In this document: positions 16,426-25,667 of the stretch, one piece after another
How the letters are laid out: each line of letters starts with the position of its first letter
How positions within the stretch are numbered: position 1 is the stretch's first letter
Assembly (NCBI GenBank): GCA_963976435.1
Contig: CAXBKQ010000001.1
Span: 62,001-126,000, forward strand
Origin: CAKZNE01 sp963976435
Lineage (GTDB): Bacteria; Bacteroidota; Bacteroidia; Flavobacteriales; Schleiferiaceae
DNA length: 64,000 nucleotides
Direction: 5' to 3'
Notes under the pieces: model-generated
Databases searched by the model: none
The model's input: the letters and a program-made list of their open reading frames with translations, nothing else
Told to the model about the DNA's origin: nothing
Program-made: the position numbers and the translations under genes

Positions 16426-18429
16426 ATGATTATTAAACGAAATTACAGTCTTTACGCAGCCATCCTAGGATTGGCACTTATTAGCTCTTGTAATAAGGAC
16501 AAACCACTTGATAGTTCAACGGATGTAAATAGCTCCGAAAACTTTAGTTATTCTACAACTCAAGAAGTTGATGTGAATATTAATCTTAAGGACCATACGG
16601 GCAAGGCTTTACCCGGTCAGAGAGTAAATATTTTCTCACCAGACCTTAAAAAACAAATTGCCTCTGGTGTTTCCAACTCCTCTGGTGATTTTAACTCTCT
16701 TGTAAGGATTCCAACGTATATGTCGGAAGTAAGAGTAAGGGTAAACTACCAAGGATTTGATAATGACAAACTTGTTGCCGTATCAGGTAATTCTATTTCT
16801 GTGAATTTTGGAGGAGATGTTTCAGGAAAAAGAAATAAAACACAAGGAGTACAATCTTTAACTCCTGCCGGTGGAAACTGGTATTATATGGGAACTTACG
16901 ATTCTCAAGGTGTTCCAAATTATTTAGACCTTCCGGGTGATGTGGTTGATGCCAATTTCTTAGCCGATATTAGTAATGCACTTCCAGAAAATTTAAATAT
17001 TCCAATCAATAAACCAGCTTTTTTAGCTCCATCAAATGCTTATGATGTTCATATTTTGGACTCAGGAGATGTTTGGGTAACCTATTTAGGTGAAGGTGCT
17101 GGTCAATTAAATACTTTTGGATATTATATTTATGACACTAGTAATCCGCCTACACTTGCTTCAGAAATAGATTCAATCTTTACCATTTTACCTAATGCCT
17201 CCAATGCTGGTGGTTCTGGTGGTGGTTTAGTACCGGGTGACAAAGTTTACCTTGGAAAATTCCCAGGCGGGAAAAGTATAGGCTGGGTATTAATGGCACA
17301 TGGCTGGAATCCAACTACTCAACAAATTAAAGCGACTAACCCAAGTCAAACGAAATTTTATTCTACTTACGACTTCAACCCTGAAGCATCGGCTGCACTC
17401 AGACAACACAATGTTCAATTGTTAGATGCTGGTCGCGAATTGGTTATTGTTGGTTTTGAGGACGTAAGGAGAGATTATAGCTCAGATAATGACTTTAATG
17501 ATTTATTACTTTCTATTAGAGTAACTCCTTATTCATCATTGGATATTTCAAACCTTCCAACTTCAGATTACTGTAATGATGATGATGATGGTGATGGGGT
17601 AAATAACTGTGATGAAGATTATAGATTCGATCCAGACCGTGCCTACAACAACTACTATACTGGTACTTTAGGTTATGAAGATTTATGGCCCGGTAAAGGT
17701 GACTATGATTTTAATGACCTTGTTGTAGAATACAATACCAACCAAGTTACTGATGCGAATAACGATGTTAAGGATATCAAAACCACCTTTACTGTAAAAG
17801 CCTTAGGTGGATTTATTCACCACGGTTTTGGTGTGGAAATAGATGGTTTAACTCCTGCCGAAGTATCTTCTACTTCCGGTACTCAAAGTACACAAGGAAT
17901 TGTAACTCTGGATGCTAAAGGACTGGAATCTGGACAAACAAACGCTGTTCTTATTGTTTATGATGATGTATTTGATCATGTACAAGGAATACCAGGAGAG
18001 CCATTTATTAATACTGTACCTGGTGGAACAGCAATTGCAGATAAAGTTTTCCAAGTGGATTTAACCTTAACTTCAGCTATTGATCCTAGCACAATTGGCT
18101 TACCTCCTTATGATCCATTTATTTTCACAAATGGAAATAGGGGAATGGAAATCCATATGGCTGATGAAGATCCAACCGACCTAGTTATTGGTGCTGCCTT
18201 TGGTACTGCTTCTGATGATAGTGATCCAGGATCTGGTAGATACTATAGAACAAGTAATAACCAACCTTGGGTAATTCATATTGACGGAAGCTTTTCATAT
18301 CCTATTGAATATGCTCCAATTGAATCCGCTTACTTAAACTTCGCAGCTTGGGCAAATAGCAACGGGTCTAGCTTTTCGGATTGGTATTTAGACTTACCAG
18401 GATATAGAAATCAAACGAATATCTACTAG
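16426..18429 (+). CDS. LruC-domain lipoprotein 1
   Basis: 667 aa. A lipoprotein signal ends LALISSC with lipidated Cys22. An early region (about 45-120) resembles a carboxypeptidase-regulatory beta sandwich. The central part has a DUF4114-like segment around DNDFNDLLLSIRV, then a thrombospondin-3-like acidic calcium motif (NDDDDGDGVNNCDED), then the LruC/DUF4842 core beginning GYEDLWPGKGDYDFNDLVVEYN and ending near WYLDLPGYR. Such proteins are surface or periplasmic lipoproteins in Bacteroidota, Leptospira and some gammaproteobacteria, with function largely unknown. A strong terminator follows at 18451. The neighbour at 18618 is a paralogue with the same domain order. Confidence 0.88.
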   Translation: MIIKRNYSLYAAILGLALISSCNKDKPLDSSTDVNSSENFSYSTTQEVDVNINLKDHTGKALPGQRVNIFSPDLKKQIASGVSNSSGDFNSLVRIPTYMSEVRVRVNYQGFDNDKLVAVSGNSISVNFGGDVSGKRNKTQGVQSLTPAGGNWYYMGTYDSQGVPNYLDLPGDVVDANFLADISNALPENLNIPINKPAFLAPSNAYDVHILDSGDVWVTYLGEGAGQLNTFGYYIYDTSNPPTLASEIDSIFTILPNASNAGGSGGGLVPGDKVYLGKFPGGKSIGWVLMAHGWNPTTQQIKATNPSQTKFYSTYDFNPEASAALRQHNVQLLDAGRELVIVGFEDVRRDYSSDNDFNDLLLSIRVTPYSSLDISNLPTSDYCNDDDDGDGVNNCDEDYRFDPDRAYNNYYTGTLGYEDLWPGKGDYDFNDLVVEYNTNQVTDANNDVKDIKTTFTVKALGGFIHHGFGVEIDGLTPAEVSSTSGTQSTQGIVTLDAKGLESGQTNAVLIVYDDVFDHVQGIPGEPFINTVPGGTAIADKVFQVDLTLTSAIDPSTIGLPPYDPFIFTNGNRGMEIHMADEDPTDLVIGAAFGTASDDSDPGSGRYYRTSNNQPWVIHIDGSFSYPIEYAPIESAYLNFAAWANSNGSSFSDWYLDLPGYRNQTNIY

Positions 18430-18450
18430 TCTTAAACCAAACAATATTTG

Positions 18451-18481
18451 AAAGGCCTTGATTTTATCAAGGCCTTTTTTT
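18451..18481 (+). terminator. intrinsic terminator after LruC gene 1
   Basis: A perfect 12-bp stem (AAAGGCCTTGAT / ATCAAGGCCTTT) with a 3-base loop runs directly into a T tract, 21 bp after the stop codon. It separates the two LruC genes into different transcription units. Confidence 0.9.
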
Positions 18482-18579
18482 GTCTCTCATAAATAGAGTT
18501 TTCCCAAATAGAGAATGATTTTCAAATGCTGAATCTTGTAAATTACTAATATTCAATAGTTTGAATACAAGGCGTTTTT

Positions 18580-18595
18580 TGGTCTTTGCTTTGCT
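18580..18595 (+). promoter_or_regulatory. candidate sigma-54 promoter of LruC gene 2
   Basis: The 16-mer TGGTCTTTGCTTTGCT has TGG at the -24 position and TTGCT at the -12 position with exact GG-N10-GC spacing, against consensus TGGCACG-N4-TTGCA/T. Transcription would start about 12 bp after the GC, close to 18606, leaving a leader of roughly 12 bases before the ATG at 18618. It agrees at 13 of 16 positions with the site at 20740. The window encodes a complete sigma-54 activator at 3402. Confidence 0.55.
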
Positions 18596-18617
18596 TTGGC
18601 ATTGAAAACATTCATTC

Positions 18618-20639
18618 ATGAAAAAATCATTATTCAGTTTCCTAGTATTAGCTGTAATTGCTTTCTCCTGTAAGAAGGAAGAAACCATTAAGGAGGGAAT
18701 TGATTCAACCATAGTTCCAGGGGATATTAAAGATTTAGATGTACCCTCTACTTTCAACTATAAAACTTCAAGGGAATTAAACACTAATATTTCTGTAAAG
18801 AGTATAAATGATAATCCATTAGAAGGAATAAGAATTGATTTTTATGATAAAGATCCATTTGAAGGTGGTGAAAAATTCGCTTCGGGAATTACTCAGGCAT
18901 ATGGTATCTTAAATACAGATATCAAGATTCCTAGCTATTTAAAAGAGGTATTTATAGAATGTAATTATAAAGGATTCGCAAATTCATTTACCGTTTCTGC
19001 CGAGAGCGATATTGTTTTAGATTTTGGTGGAAGCCAATCTGTTCGAAAATTTAAGACATCCAGAAAAAGTACAAACACAAGTCCTATCCCAGCTGGTGGC
19101 AATGTATATTATTTATCTACAGCAGGAAATTTGGGATTACCAGATAATTTAGAAAACACAGGTGATGTTTTGAGTTCAGACTTTTTAGATGATATCAACG
19201 CTTCTTTACCTTCAGGGCAAAATGTTGCTGTTCACAATGCAAGTTATCTTTCATCTTCCAACGAATATGAGGTGGTAGTAAATGCTATCAGCGATGTTTG
19301 GGTAACCTTTGTTGCCGAAGGAGCAGGATATAAAAACTCACTTGCTTATTATGTTTACGATACCGATAATCCGCCAAGCTCCAGCTCTCAGATCGATTCT
19401 GTTTTTGTGATTTTCAGAAACACATCATTAAAATATTCTGGTGGTGAGCTAAATGCTGGAGATAAGGTTTACTTAGGAAGGTTTCCAGCAGGTAAAAGTA
19501 TTAGTTGGGTATTATTCCAAAATGCTTATAATTCTGGTAGCAATACCATAAATGTAAATGCCCAACGGATATATTCCAAAGCTGATTTTAATCCAGAGCC
19601 TATTGCTTCTGAAAGGCAACATACAGTACAGTTGGTAGATAATTCCAGACAATTACTATTAAATGGTTTTGAAGATATACTCAGAAACAGCGGGTCTTGT
19701 GATCATGATTTTGAAGATTTGATTTATTATGTTACGGCAAATCCTTGGACTGGAATTGACACGGATAATTCTCCAGATATTACACCATCTGTGGATGCCG
19801 ATAATGATGGTGTAAATGACGCCATTGATGAATACCCAAACGATGCTGCCAGAGCTTTTAATGTGGCTTATCAAGGGAATTTAGGTTTTGAAGATTTATG
19901 GCCTTCTCAAGGAGATTATGATTTTAATGATATGGTAATGGCTTATGATATTACCCATGTATTAAATGCCCAAAATGAAGTTGTAGATATTAATGCAGAC
20001 TGGACCATAAGAGCTGCAGGTGCGGGCTTTAACAATGGTTTTGGTTGGGAGTATAAAAATGTTCTACCTTCTGATGTAAGCAGTGTAAGCGGTACCAGTT
20101 TACAAGAAGGAATAATTAGTACCGCTTCAAATGGACTAGAAAATGGCCAATCCTTGGCGACCGTTATTGCATTTGACGATGTTTTTAATGAAATTCAACA
20201 TGCTGGTGGACCCTTTATTAATACGGTAAAAACAGATCCAAATGTTCCTGTTGTTACAAAATCCATAAGCATAAGCTTTTCTAGTCCGCAAAGTCTTTTA
20301 GATGTGGGATTACCCCCCTATAATAGCTTTATTTTCGTGAATGGAGATAGAGGCAAGGAAATTCATTTAGCAAATGCTAAACCAACAGATTTAGCAAATC
20401 CTGCATACTTCGGAACTAATGATGATGATAGTGATCCGGCATCTGAACGTTATTACAAAACTTCAAATAATCTACCATGGGTAATGCATATATATGGACA
20501 ATATGACTATCCAATAGAGTACGAACCAATCGATGATGCCTATTTGAATTTCGGTGCATGGGCCCAAAGTGGGGGTGGCCTTTTTGAAAATTGGTATCTA
20601 GATTTACCTGGTTTTAGAATTGCTTCCAAAATCTATTAA
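18618..20639 (+). CDS. LruC-domain lipoprotein 2
   Basis: 673 aa, paralogue of the preceding gene with colinear domains: lipoprotein signal ending IAFSC (Cys18), a regulatory-like beta domain, a DUF4114-like region (GSCDHDFEDLIYYV), an acidic DADNDGVNDAIDEYPNDAARAFN calcium-type segment split from the LruC core that starts GFEDLWPSQGDYDFNDMVMAYD, and the terminal WYLDLPGFR. The C-terminal 250 residues are the most similar between the two (ERYYKTSNNLPWVMHI against GRYYRTSNNQPWVIHI). It has its own promoter, a sigma-54-like one, unlike gene 1. Likely anchored in the outer membrane and calcium-binding; biological role unknown. Confidence 0.88.
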   Translation: MKKSLFSFLVLAVIAFSCKKEETIKEGIDSTIVPGDIKDLDVPSTFNYKTSRELNTNISVKSINDNPLEGIRIDFYDKDPFEGGEKFASGITQAYGILNTDIKIPSYLKEVFIECNYKGFANSFTVSAESDIVLDFGGSQSVRKFKTSRKSTNTSPIPAGGNVYYLSTAGNLGLPDNLENTGDVLSSDFLDDINASLPSGQNVAVHNASYLSSSNEYEVVVNAISDVWVTFVAEGAGYKNSLAYYVYDTDNPPSSSSQIDSVFVIFRNTSLKYSGGELNAGDKVYLGRFPAGKSISWVLFQNAYNSGSNTINVNAQRIYSKADFNPEPIASERQHTVQLVDNSRQLLLNGFEDILRNSGSCDHDFEDLIYYVTANPWTGIDTDNSPDITPSVDADNDGVNDAIDEYPNDAARAFNVAYQGNLGFEDLWPSQGDYDFNDMVMAYDITHVLNAQNEVVDINADWTIRAAGAGFNNGFGWEYKNVLPSDVSSVSGTSLQEGIISTASNGLENGQSLATVIAFDDVFNEIQHAGGPFINTVKTDPNVPVVTKSISISFSSPQSLLDVGLPPYNSFIFVNGDRGKEIHLANAKPTDLANPAYFGTNDDDSDPASERYYKTSNNLPWVMHIYGQYDYPIEYEPIDDAYLNFGAWAQSGGGLFENWYLDLPGFRIASKIY

Positions 20640-20739
20640 TATTCTTTTTGAGAAATAAATTCCCAATATGAGAGTGTTTATTCAAAGTGGATTTTACTAA
20701 CCAGTTGAAAAATAGGTTCTTGTAAAATTTGATATGAAA

Positions 20740-20755
20740 TGGTATCTGCTTTGCA
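20740..20755 (+). promoter_or_regulatory. candidate sigma-54 promoter upstream of a small ORF
   Basis: TGGTATCTGCTTTGCA has TGG and TTGCA with GG-N10-GC spacing as in -24/-12 promoters, and closely resembles the site at 18580. A start near 20766 would be about 12 bases before the ATG of the 49-codon frame, the same arrangement as at LruC gene 2. There is no better TAnnTTTG element nearby. Confidence 0.55.
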
Positions 20756-20777
20756 ATAGATAATGCAAATAATAACA

Positions 20778-20927
20778 ATGTTTAAGTTTCTTAATTTTTT
20801 TATTCGCAGAGAGTCTCATAGCAAAAAGAGGATGGAGCAAAATTCCAGCCCCTTAGTGCAGACTGAACTGGGATTGAGAAACAAGGCGTCAAAAGAAAAG
20901 AAAGAGGAACATCCCTTGTTCATTTAA
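20778..20927 (+). CDS. small basic protein (49 aa), hypothetical
   Basis: ATG to TAA, 49 codons. The peptide begins MFKFLNFFIRRES and continues as a Lys/Glu/Arg-rich hydrophilic chain ending EEHPLFI. There is no signal peptide and only a short amphipathic N-terminus. Support comes from position, not homology: it starts about 12 bases after the predicted start point of the candidate sigma-54 promoter. It could instead lie within a small non-coding RNA. No family is recognised. Confidence 0.35.
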   Translation: MFKFLNFFIRRESHSKKRMEQNSSPLVQTELGLRNKASKEKKEEHPLFI

Positions 20928-21028
20928 TCGAATAAGGAAAAATATTTACGACTGTTTTGGTTGATTGTAGAAAGAGCCCAAGCTTAAATGCGAAGGCTTT
21001 TTCTTTTTTATAGACCTTTGAAAAAATA

Positions 21029-21730
21029 TTAGAAATTGGGTTTTAGCATATATTGACTATAGAAATCGTCAATAACCTTCACAGCTTCATCGGCTGTATC
21101 TACAATGCTAAAAAGATCTAAATTTTCAGGGCTAATATTAGCCTCTCTTTCCAATAATACTTCTTTAATCCAATCCATTAATCCACTCCAAAAGCTTTTG
21201 CCTACCAGGATTATCGGGAATCTTCCGATTTTAAAAGTTTGAATAAGAGTAATAGCTTCAAATAATTCATCTAAGGTTCCAAACCCACCGGGCATTACAA
21301 CAAAACCCTGGCTATATTTTACGAACATTACTTTTCGTACAAAGAAGTAGTCAAAGTCTAAATTTTTATCATTGTCAATATAGGGGTTGAAATGCTGCTC
21401 AAATGGAAGGTCAATATTCAAACCTACCGAGGTGCCACCACCTCTTTCCGCACCCTTATTTCCTGCTTCCATTATTCCTGGGCCACCGCCGGTAATAATT
21501 CCATATCCCCTCTGAGTAAGATTAAAAGCAATTTGCTCAGCTAAAATATAATAGGGATTATCAGCTTTAGTACGTGCCGATCCGAAAATAGATACACAAG
21601 GGCCAATTTTCGCAAGGGATTCATAACCATTTACAAATTCGGCCATAATTTTAAAAATGGCCCAACTGTCATTGGTTCTTATTTCATTCCAGCTTTTTGG
21701 CTCAAATGCCTTTTTTATTTTATCATTCAT
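21029..21730 (-). CDS. LOG-family protein (cytokinin riboside monophosphate phosphoribohydrolase-like)
   Basis: 233 aa from the ATG at 21730; a TTG one codon earlier is less likely. It carries the LOG hallmark motif PGGFGTLDE plus GGGPGIMEAGNKGA and the Rossmann-type SIFGSART start. LOG proteins hydrolyse nucleoside 5'-monophosphates, releasing base and ribose 5-phosphate; older databases label them lysine decarboxylases, which is wrong. The N-terminal 40 residues match the longer LOG subgroup common in Bacteroidota. The gene follows uvrA by 13 bp and is the last of the rfbC-transglycosylase-uvrA unit. Confidence 0.88.
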   Translation of the reverse strand: MNDKIKKAFEPKSWNEIRTNDSWAIFKIMAEFVNGYESLAKIGPCVSIFGSARTKADNPYYILAEQIAFNLTQRGYGIITGGGPGIMEAGNKGAERGGGTSVGLNIDLPFEQHFNPYIDNDKNLDFDYFFVRKVMFVKYSQGFVVMPGGFGTLDELFEAITLIQTFKIGRFPIILVGKSFWSGLMDWIKEVLLEREANISPENLDLFSIVDTADEAVKVIDDFYSQYMLKPNF

Positions 21731-21743
21731 CAATAATATCTTT

Positions 21744-24584
21744 TTAACGTTGCATTTCCAGCTTTAGAAATTGCCCTGTATGACTGTTCTTTACCTTTAT
21801 AATCTCTTCTGGTCTACCTTCAAAAACTACCTTTCCACCTTTATCACCACCCTCAGGTCCGATATCAATAATATGGTCTGCCAGTTTAATGACATCCATA
21901 TTATGCTCAATTACTAGTACAGTATTGCCCTTGTTTACCAATTTATCAAGTACATCCATCAAAACTTTTACATCTTCAAAGTGCAGACCTGTAGTAGGTT
22001 CATCAAGGATATATAGGGTTTGTCCAGTATCCCTTTTACTAAGTTCTGTAGCAAGTTTCACCCTCTGAGCTTCACCACCAGATAGGGTAGTAGACTGCTG
22101 ACCTAAAGTAATGTATCCCAAACCTACTTCTTTTAAAGTTTTTAGTTTGTTATAAATCTTAGGAATACTTTCAAAGAATTCAACAGCTTTATTAACGCTC
22201 ATTTCCAAAACATCAGAAATAGATTTGCCTTTAAACCTTATTTCCAAGGTTTCTCTATTAAACCTTTTGCCTTGGCAAGTTTCGCAAGGGACATATACAT
22301 CTGGCAAAAAATTCATTTCAATTACTCGTATTCCTGCTCCCTCGCAAGTTTCGCATCTACCACCTTTTACATTAAAAGAAAAACGTCCAGGTTTATATCC
22401 TCTAACCTTAGATTCTGGAATATTGGCAAACAATTCACGAATAAAAGACAAAACACCAGTATAAGTTGCCGGGTTGGATCTCGGAGTTCTTCCAATTGGA
22501 GATTGGTCTATATCTATAACCTTATCAATATGTTTAAGGCCTTCTATACTTTTGTGGGCAAGGGGTTTTTTTACAGACTTATAAAAAATCTGACTTAACT
22601 TAGGATATAAAGTTTCATTTACCAAAGTAGATTTTCCACTTCCAGAAACACCGGTAACAACAATCAACTGGCCTAAAGGGAATTTTACAGAAACATTTTT
22701 CAGATTATTTCCTTTTGCACCCTTTAATACTATTTGATGGCCATTGCCTTTCCTTCTTTCTTTAGGTATGGCAATTTCTTTTTTTCCATTTAAATATTGG
22801 GCAGTAAGACTATTACTATTTAGAATATCCTTTAAGCTTCCTTCGGCAACAATTTCTCCACCTCTAAGACCGGCAAATGGGCCAATATCAAAAATATAGT
22901 CTCCATGCTCTATCATATCCCTATCGTGTTCTACCACAATTACAGAATTTCCAACATCTCTAAGCTCCTTAAGAGAGTTGATTAATTTTTGATTATCTCT
23001 TTGGTGCAAACCAATACTAGGTTCATCAAGGATATATAAAACATTTACCAATTGGGAACCAATTTGTGTGGCTAGCCTTATTCTTTGAGCCTCTCCTCCT
23101 GATAAACTTTTTGCGGGTCTATTTAAACTTAAATAGTCTAAGCCTACATCTAGTAAAAAGGAGGATCTAGAGATTAATTCCTTTAAAATTGGTTTTGCAA
23201 TTAGCTGCTGGTTCTTATCTAGTTTCTCATAAATGCCATTGAACCATTTGTTTAAATCTCCCACACTCATATGAGATAATTGAGAGATATTTAAATCATC
23301 AATTTTAAAATGTCTGGATTCTATTTTTAATCGCTCAGCATGGCAGTCATCACAAACCACCTGATTCATAAAACCCTCAGCCCACCTTTTTATTGATCGG
23401 CTTTTGCTGTCTTGACTTTGATTATAAATGAAATTTATTATCCCTTCAAAATCAATATTATACTTTCGGGTAACACCGAGGTTTTTATTCTCCACTTCAA
23501 ATGCTTCATCAGCACCATTTAGCAAAACATCCAGACCTTCTTTGGGAATCTTTTTTATGGGAGTGGTTATATCAAAACCATACTTATCGCCAATTATTTC
23601 TACCTGGTTAAAAATCCAATTTTGCTTATAATCACCAAGAGGAGCAAGACCACCTTTGCGAATAGATAGGTCTGGATTAGGAATAATTTTATCGATATCC
23701 ACTTTGGATATTTCTCCTAAACCATTGCAGCTAGGGCATGCTCCTTTAGGTGAATTGAAAGAAAAGGAATTTGGTTCTGGTTCTCGGTAGGCAATACCGG
23801 TGCTAGGGCACATCAAATTTTTGCTGAAGAATTGTGGATTTTCCTTTCCATGTTCCAAAACCATCATTACTCCGCTTCCTTGCTGCAAGGAAACGGTAAT
23901 GGAATTTTTTAGTCTTTCAATATCTTCGGAATCTACCTTTAATCGATCAACAACAACCTCTATATCATGGTTTTTGTAGCGATCTAGACGCATTCCCTTT
24001 TCTACATTTAGGATTTCTCCATCCACTCGTACTTTTACAAAACCTTGTTTGCCTATATGCTCAAACAGCTCCCTATAATGTCCTTTCCTAGATCTTACTA
24101 AAGGTGCTAATAGATTTACCTTTTTCCCTTGATATTTATCCAGAATCATTTCCCGGATTTTATCCTCGGTATAGCTTACCATCTTTTCACCTGTATTGTA
24201 GGAATAGGCAGTAGAGGCACGGGCGTAAAGTAAACGCAGGAAATCATAAATTTCGGTAACGGTGCCAACTGTAGAACGCGGATTCCGAGAAGTGGTTTTT
24301 TGTTCAATTGAAATAACTGGACTTAATCCATTTATTTTATCCACATCAGGTCTTTCCAAATTACCCAAAAACTGCCGTGCATATGCAGAAAATGTTTCTA
24401 TATATCTCCTTTGTCCTTCAGCATAAATGGTATCAAAAGCTAGGGAAGATTTTCCACTACCACTCAATCCAGTGATTACCACAAGTTGATCACGAGGGAT
24501 TTTTAAGTCTATATTTTTGAGGTTGTGCACTCTAGCGCCTAAAACCTCTATCTCGTTTTTTTCTAGAAGATTTTGTTCTTCCAT
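21744..24584 (-). CDS. uvrA: excinuclease ABC subunit A
   Basis: 946 aa, normal UvrA length. Two ABC ATPase modules are visible, each with Walker A (GLSGSGKSS near residue 40 and GVSGSGKST near 640) and the ABC signature (SLSGGEAQRIRLA and TLSGGEAQRVKLA). Zinc-binding CxxC pairs occur (CPSCNGLG and CETCEGAG/CETCQGKR). UvrA scans DNA for bulky lesions and loads UvrB in nucleotide excision repair. It is the third gene of the minus-strand unit, 21 bp after the transglycosylase gene. A UvrC-like GIY-YIG protein is encoded elsewhere in the window at 50780. Confidence 0.98.
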   Translation of the reverse strand: MEEQNLLEKNEIEVLGARVHNLKNIDLKIPRDQLVVITGLSGSGKSSLAFDTIYAEGQRRYIETFSAYARQFLGNLERPDVDKINGLSPVISIEQKTTSRNPRSTVGTVTEIYDFLRLLYARASTAYSYNTGEKMVSYTEDKIREMILDKYQGKKVNLLAPLVRSRKGHYRELFEHIGKQGFVKVRVDGEILNVEKGMRLDRYKNHDIEVVVDRLKVDSEDIERLKNSITVSLQQGSGVMMVLEHGKENPQFFSKNLMCPSTGIAYREPEPNSFSFNSPKGACPSCNGLGEISKVDIDKIIPNPDLSIRKGGLAPLGDYKQNWIFNQVEIIGDKYGFDITTPIKKIPKEGLDVLLNGADEAFEVENKNLGVTRKYNIDFEGIINFIYNQSQDSKSRSIKRWAEGFMNQVVCDDCHAERLKIESRHFKIDDLNISQLSHMSVGDLNKWFNGIYEKLDKNQQLIAKPILKELISRSSFLLDVGLDYLSLNRPAKSLSGGEAQRIRLATQIGSQLVNVLYILDEPSIGLHQRDNQKLINSLKELRDVGNSVIVVEHDRDMIEHGDYIFDIGPFAGLRGGEIVAEGSLKDILNSNSLTAQYLNGKKEIAIPKERRKGNGHQIVLKGAKGNNLKNVSVKFPLGQLIVVTGVSGSGKSTLVNETLYPKLSQIFYKSVKKPLAHKSIEGLKHIDKVIDIDQSPIGRTPRSNPATYTGVLSFIRELFANIPESKVRGYKPGRFSFNVKGGRCETCEGAGIRVIEMNFLPDVYVPCETCQGKRFNRETLEIRFKGKSISDVLEMSVNKAVEFFESIPKIYNKLKTLKEVGLGYITLGQQSTTLSGGEAQRVKLATELSKRDTGQTLYILDEPTTGLHFEDVKVLMDVLDKLVNKGNTVLVIEHNMDVIKLADHIIDIGPEGGDKGGKVVFEGRPEEIIKVKNSHTGQFLKLEMQR

Positions 24585-24605
24585 TAAAAGATTTGTCTCT
24601 ATGGG

Positions 24606-25667
24606 TTATTGAACTGTATCTCGGCTAATAGCCGTACTATCTTGGTCTTGAGAAGACTCGCTAGTATTATCTAGCACAGGAATACTATCATTTGATTTAT
24701 GATGGTTTGCAGAATCCCTAGAAATCAGCATTTCGTCAATCCAATAATGTCCCTTTTTCGGGATTTTGATGAAATAGCTTTTTCCGGAGGAGTTTTTCAA
24801 GTATTCCTGACGCAGCCAAGGGTTGTGATATTTTAATATTCTATAGTTTACTCCTACATTTTGGGCCCAAAGTCCAAAATCAGTTACACTGCTATCCAAT
24901 TTAATAGTTTGGGTAGGAATAGGCTGGTATAAATCCTTTTTCCTGAAATTGAAACCATATTTTTTTGGATTTTCCATTAGCTCTTTAATAGCCAATATCC
25001 TAAACACATATCTGGCCGTTTCCGAATTTAGGGTTAAATCAAAATAACTATTTGCATTTTGTCTTTCCAATTGTCTTTTCACACCACTTATTCCCATATT
25101 ATAGGAAGCAGCAGCTAGTATCCAACTGTTAAACTCGGCATAAGCTTCCTTTAAATATTTACAGGCCGCATGGGTAGATTTCTCTACATTGTAGCGTTCA
25201 TCAACTTGCTCATTTATTTCCAAGCCATATTCCTTACCTGTACTTTTTAGAATTTGCCAAAATCCTACAGCTCCGGCAGGGGATACCACATTCATAAAAC
25301 CACTTTCAATAAGGGAGAGGTATTTAAAATCATCTGGAACATTGTGTTCTTTTAAGATGGGTTCAATAATTTCAAAATAGCGATTTGCTCTTTTAAAAAA
25401 TAACAAGGTTTGAGATTGCCAATAGGTATTAACTAACATTTCCCTATCAAATCTCTCATAGATATCTGGGTCTTCAAAAGGAATAAATTCTCCAGCAAGC
25501 GTAATATCCTCCGGAAGATCTAAGGCATAAATCCCATAATCCTTGTTAAAAGCCTCTCTAAAACTTCTATCATCAGTTTCAGTATAATCATAAGTGAAAA
25601 AGGAAAGAGATTTCACTAAAACTAGGAGGACGGTTATAAGCCCAATAATTCTTAAAAACTTAGTCAT
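24606..25667 (-). CDS. membrane-anchored lytic murein transglycosylase (SLT family, MltD-like)
   Basis: 353 aa. A hydrophobic N-terminus (about 5-22) acts as signal or anchor. The SLT/GH23 domain at about 110-230 has the catalytic Glu in LSLIESGFMN, then SPAGAVGFWQILKSTG and ILAAASYNMGISGVKRQL, all standard motifs. It cleaves peptidoglycan between MurNAc and GlcNAc to form anhydro products. After it comes a region at about 255-320 that looks like a degenerate LysM module, then a Ser/Asp-rich low-complexity tail of about 40 residues. The gene overlaps rfbC by 8 bp. Confidence 0.9.
   Translation of the reverse strand: MTKFLRIIGLITVLLVLVKSLSFFTYDYTETDDRSFREAFNKDYGIYALDLPEDITLAGEFIPFEDPDIYERFDREMLVNTYWQSQTLLFFKRANRYFEIIEPILKEHNVPDDFKYLSLIESGFMNVVSPAGAVGFWQILKSTGKEYGLEINEQVDERYNVEKSTHAACKYLKEAYAEFNSWILAAASYNMGISGVKRQLERQNANSYFDLTLNSETARYVFRILAIKELMENPKKYGFNFRKKDLYQPIPTQTIKLDSSVTDFGLWAQNVGVNYRILKYHNPWLRQEYLKNSSGKSYFIKIPKKGHYWIDEMLISRDSANHHKSNDSIPVLDNTSESSQDQDSTAISRDTVQ

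Larger units (their letters stand above)
20640..21028. other. 389-bp gap with a candidate sigma-54 transcript
   Basis: The gap lies between LruC gene 2 (plus) and the LOG-family gene (minus). It holds the candidate sigma-54 promoter at 20740, a 49-codon frame at 20778 and a weak hairpin with AGCC/GGCT arms followed by a T-rich tract near 20972-21011. That hairpin could end a plus-strand transcript. The stretch might therefore encode a small protein or a small regulatory RNA. Confidence 0.4.

Noticed and set aside
22225..22598. Plus-strand frames opposite uvrA
   Set aside because: They are shadows of a highly conserved gene; their peptides have no coherent pattern. The same applies to other antisense frames inside genes.
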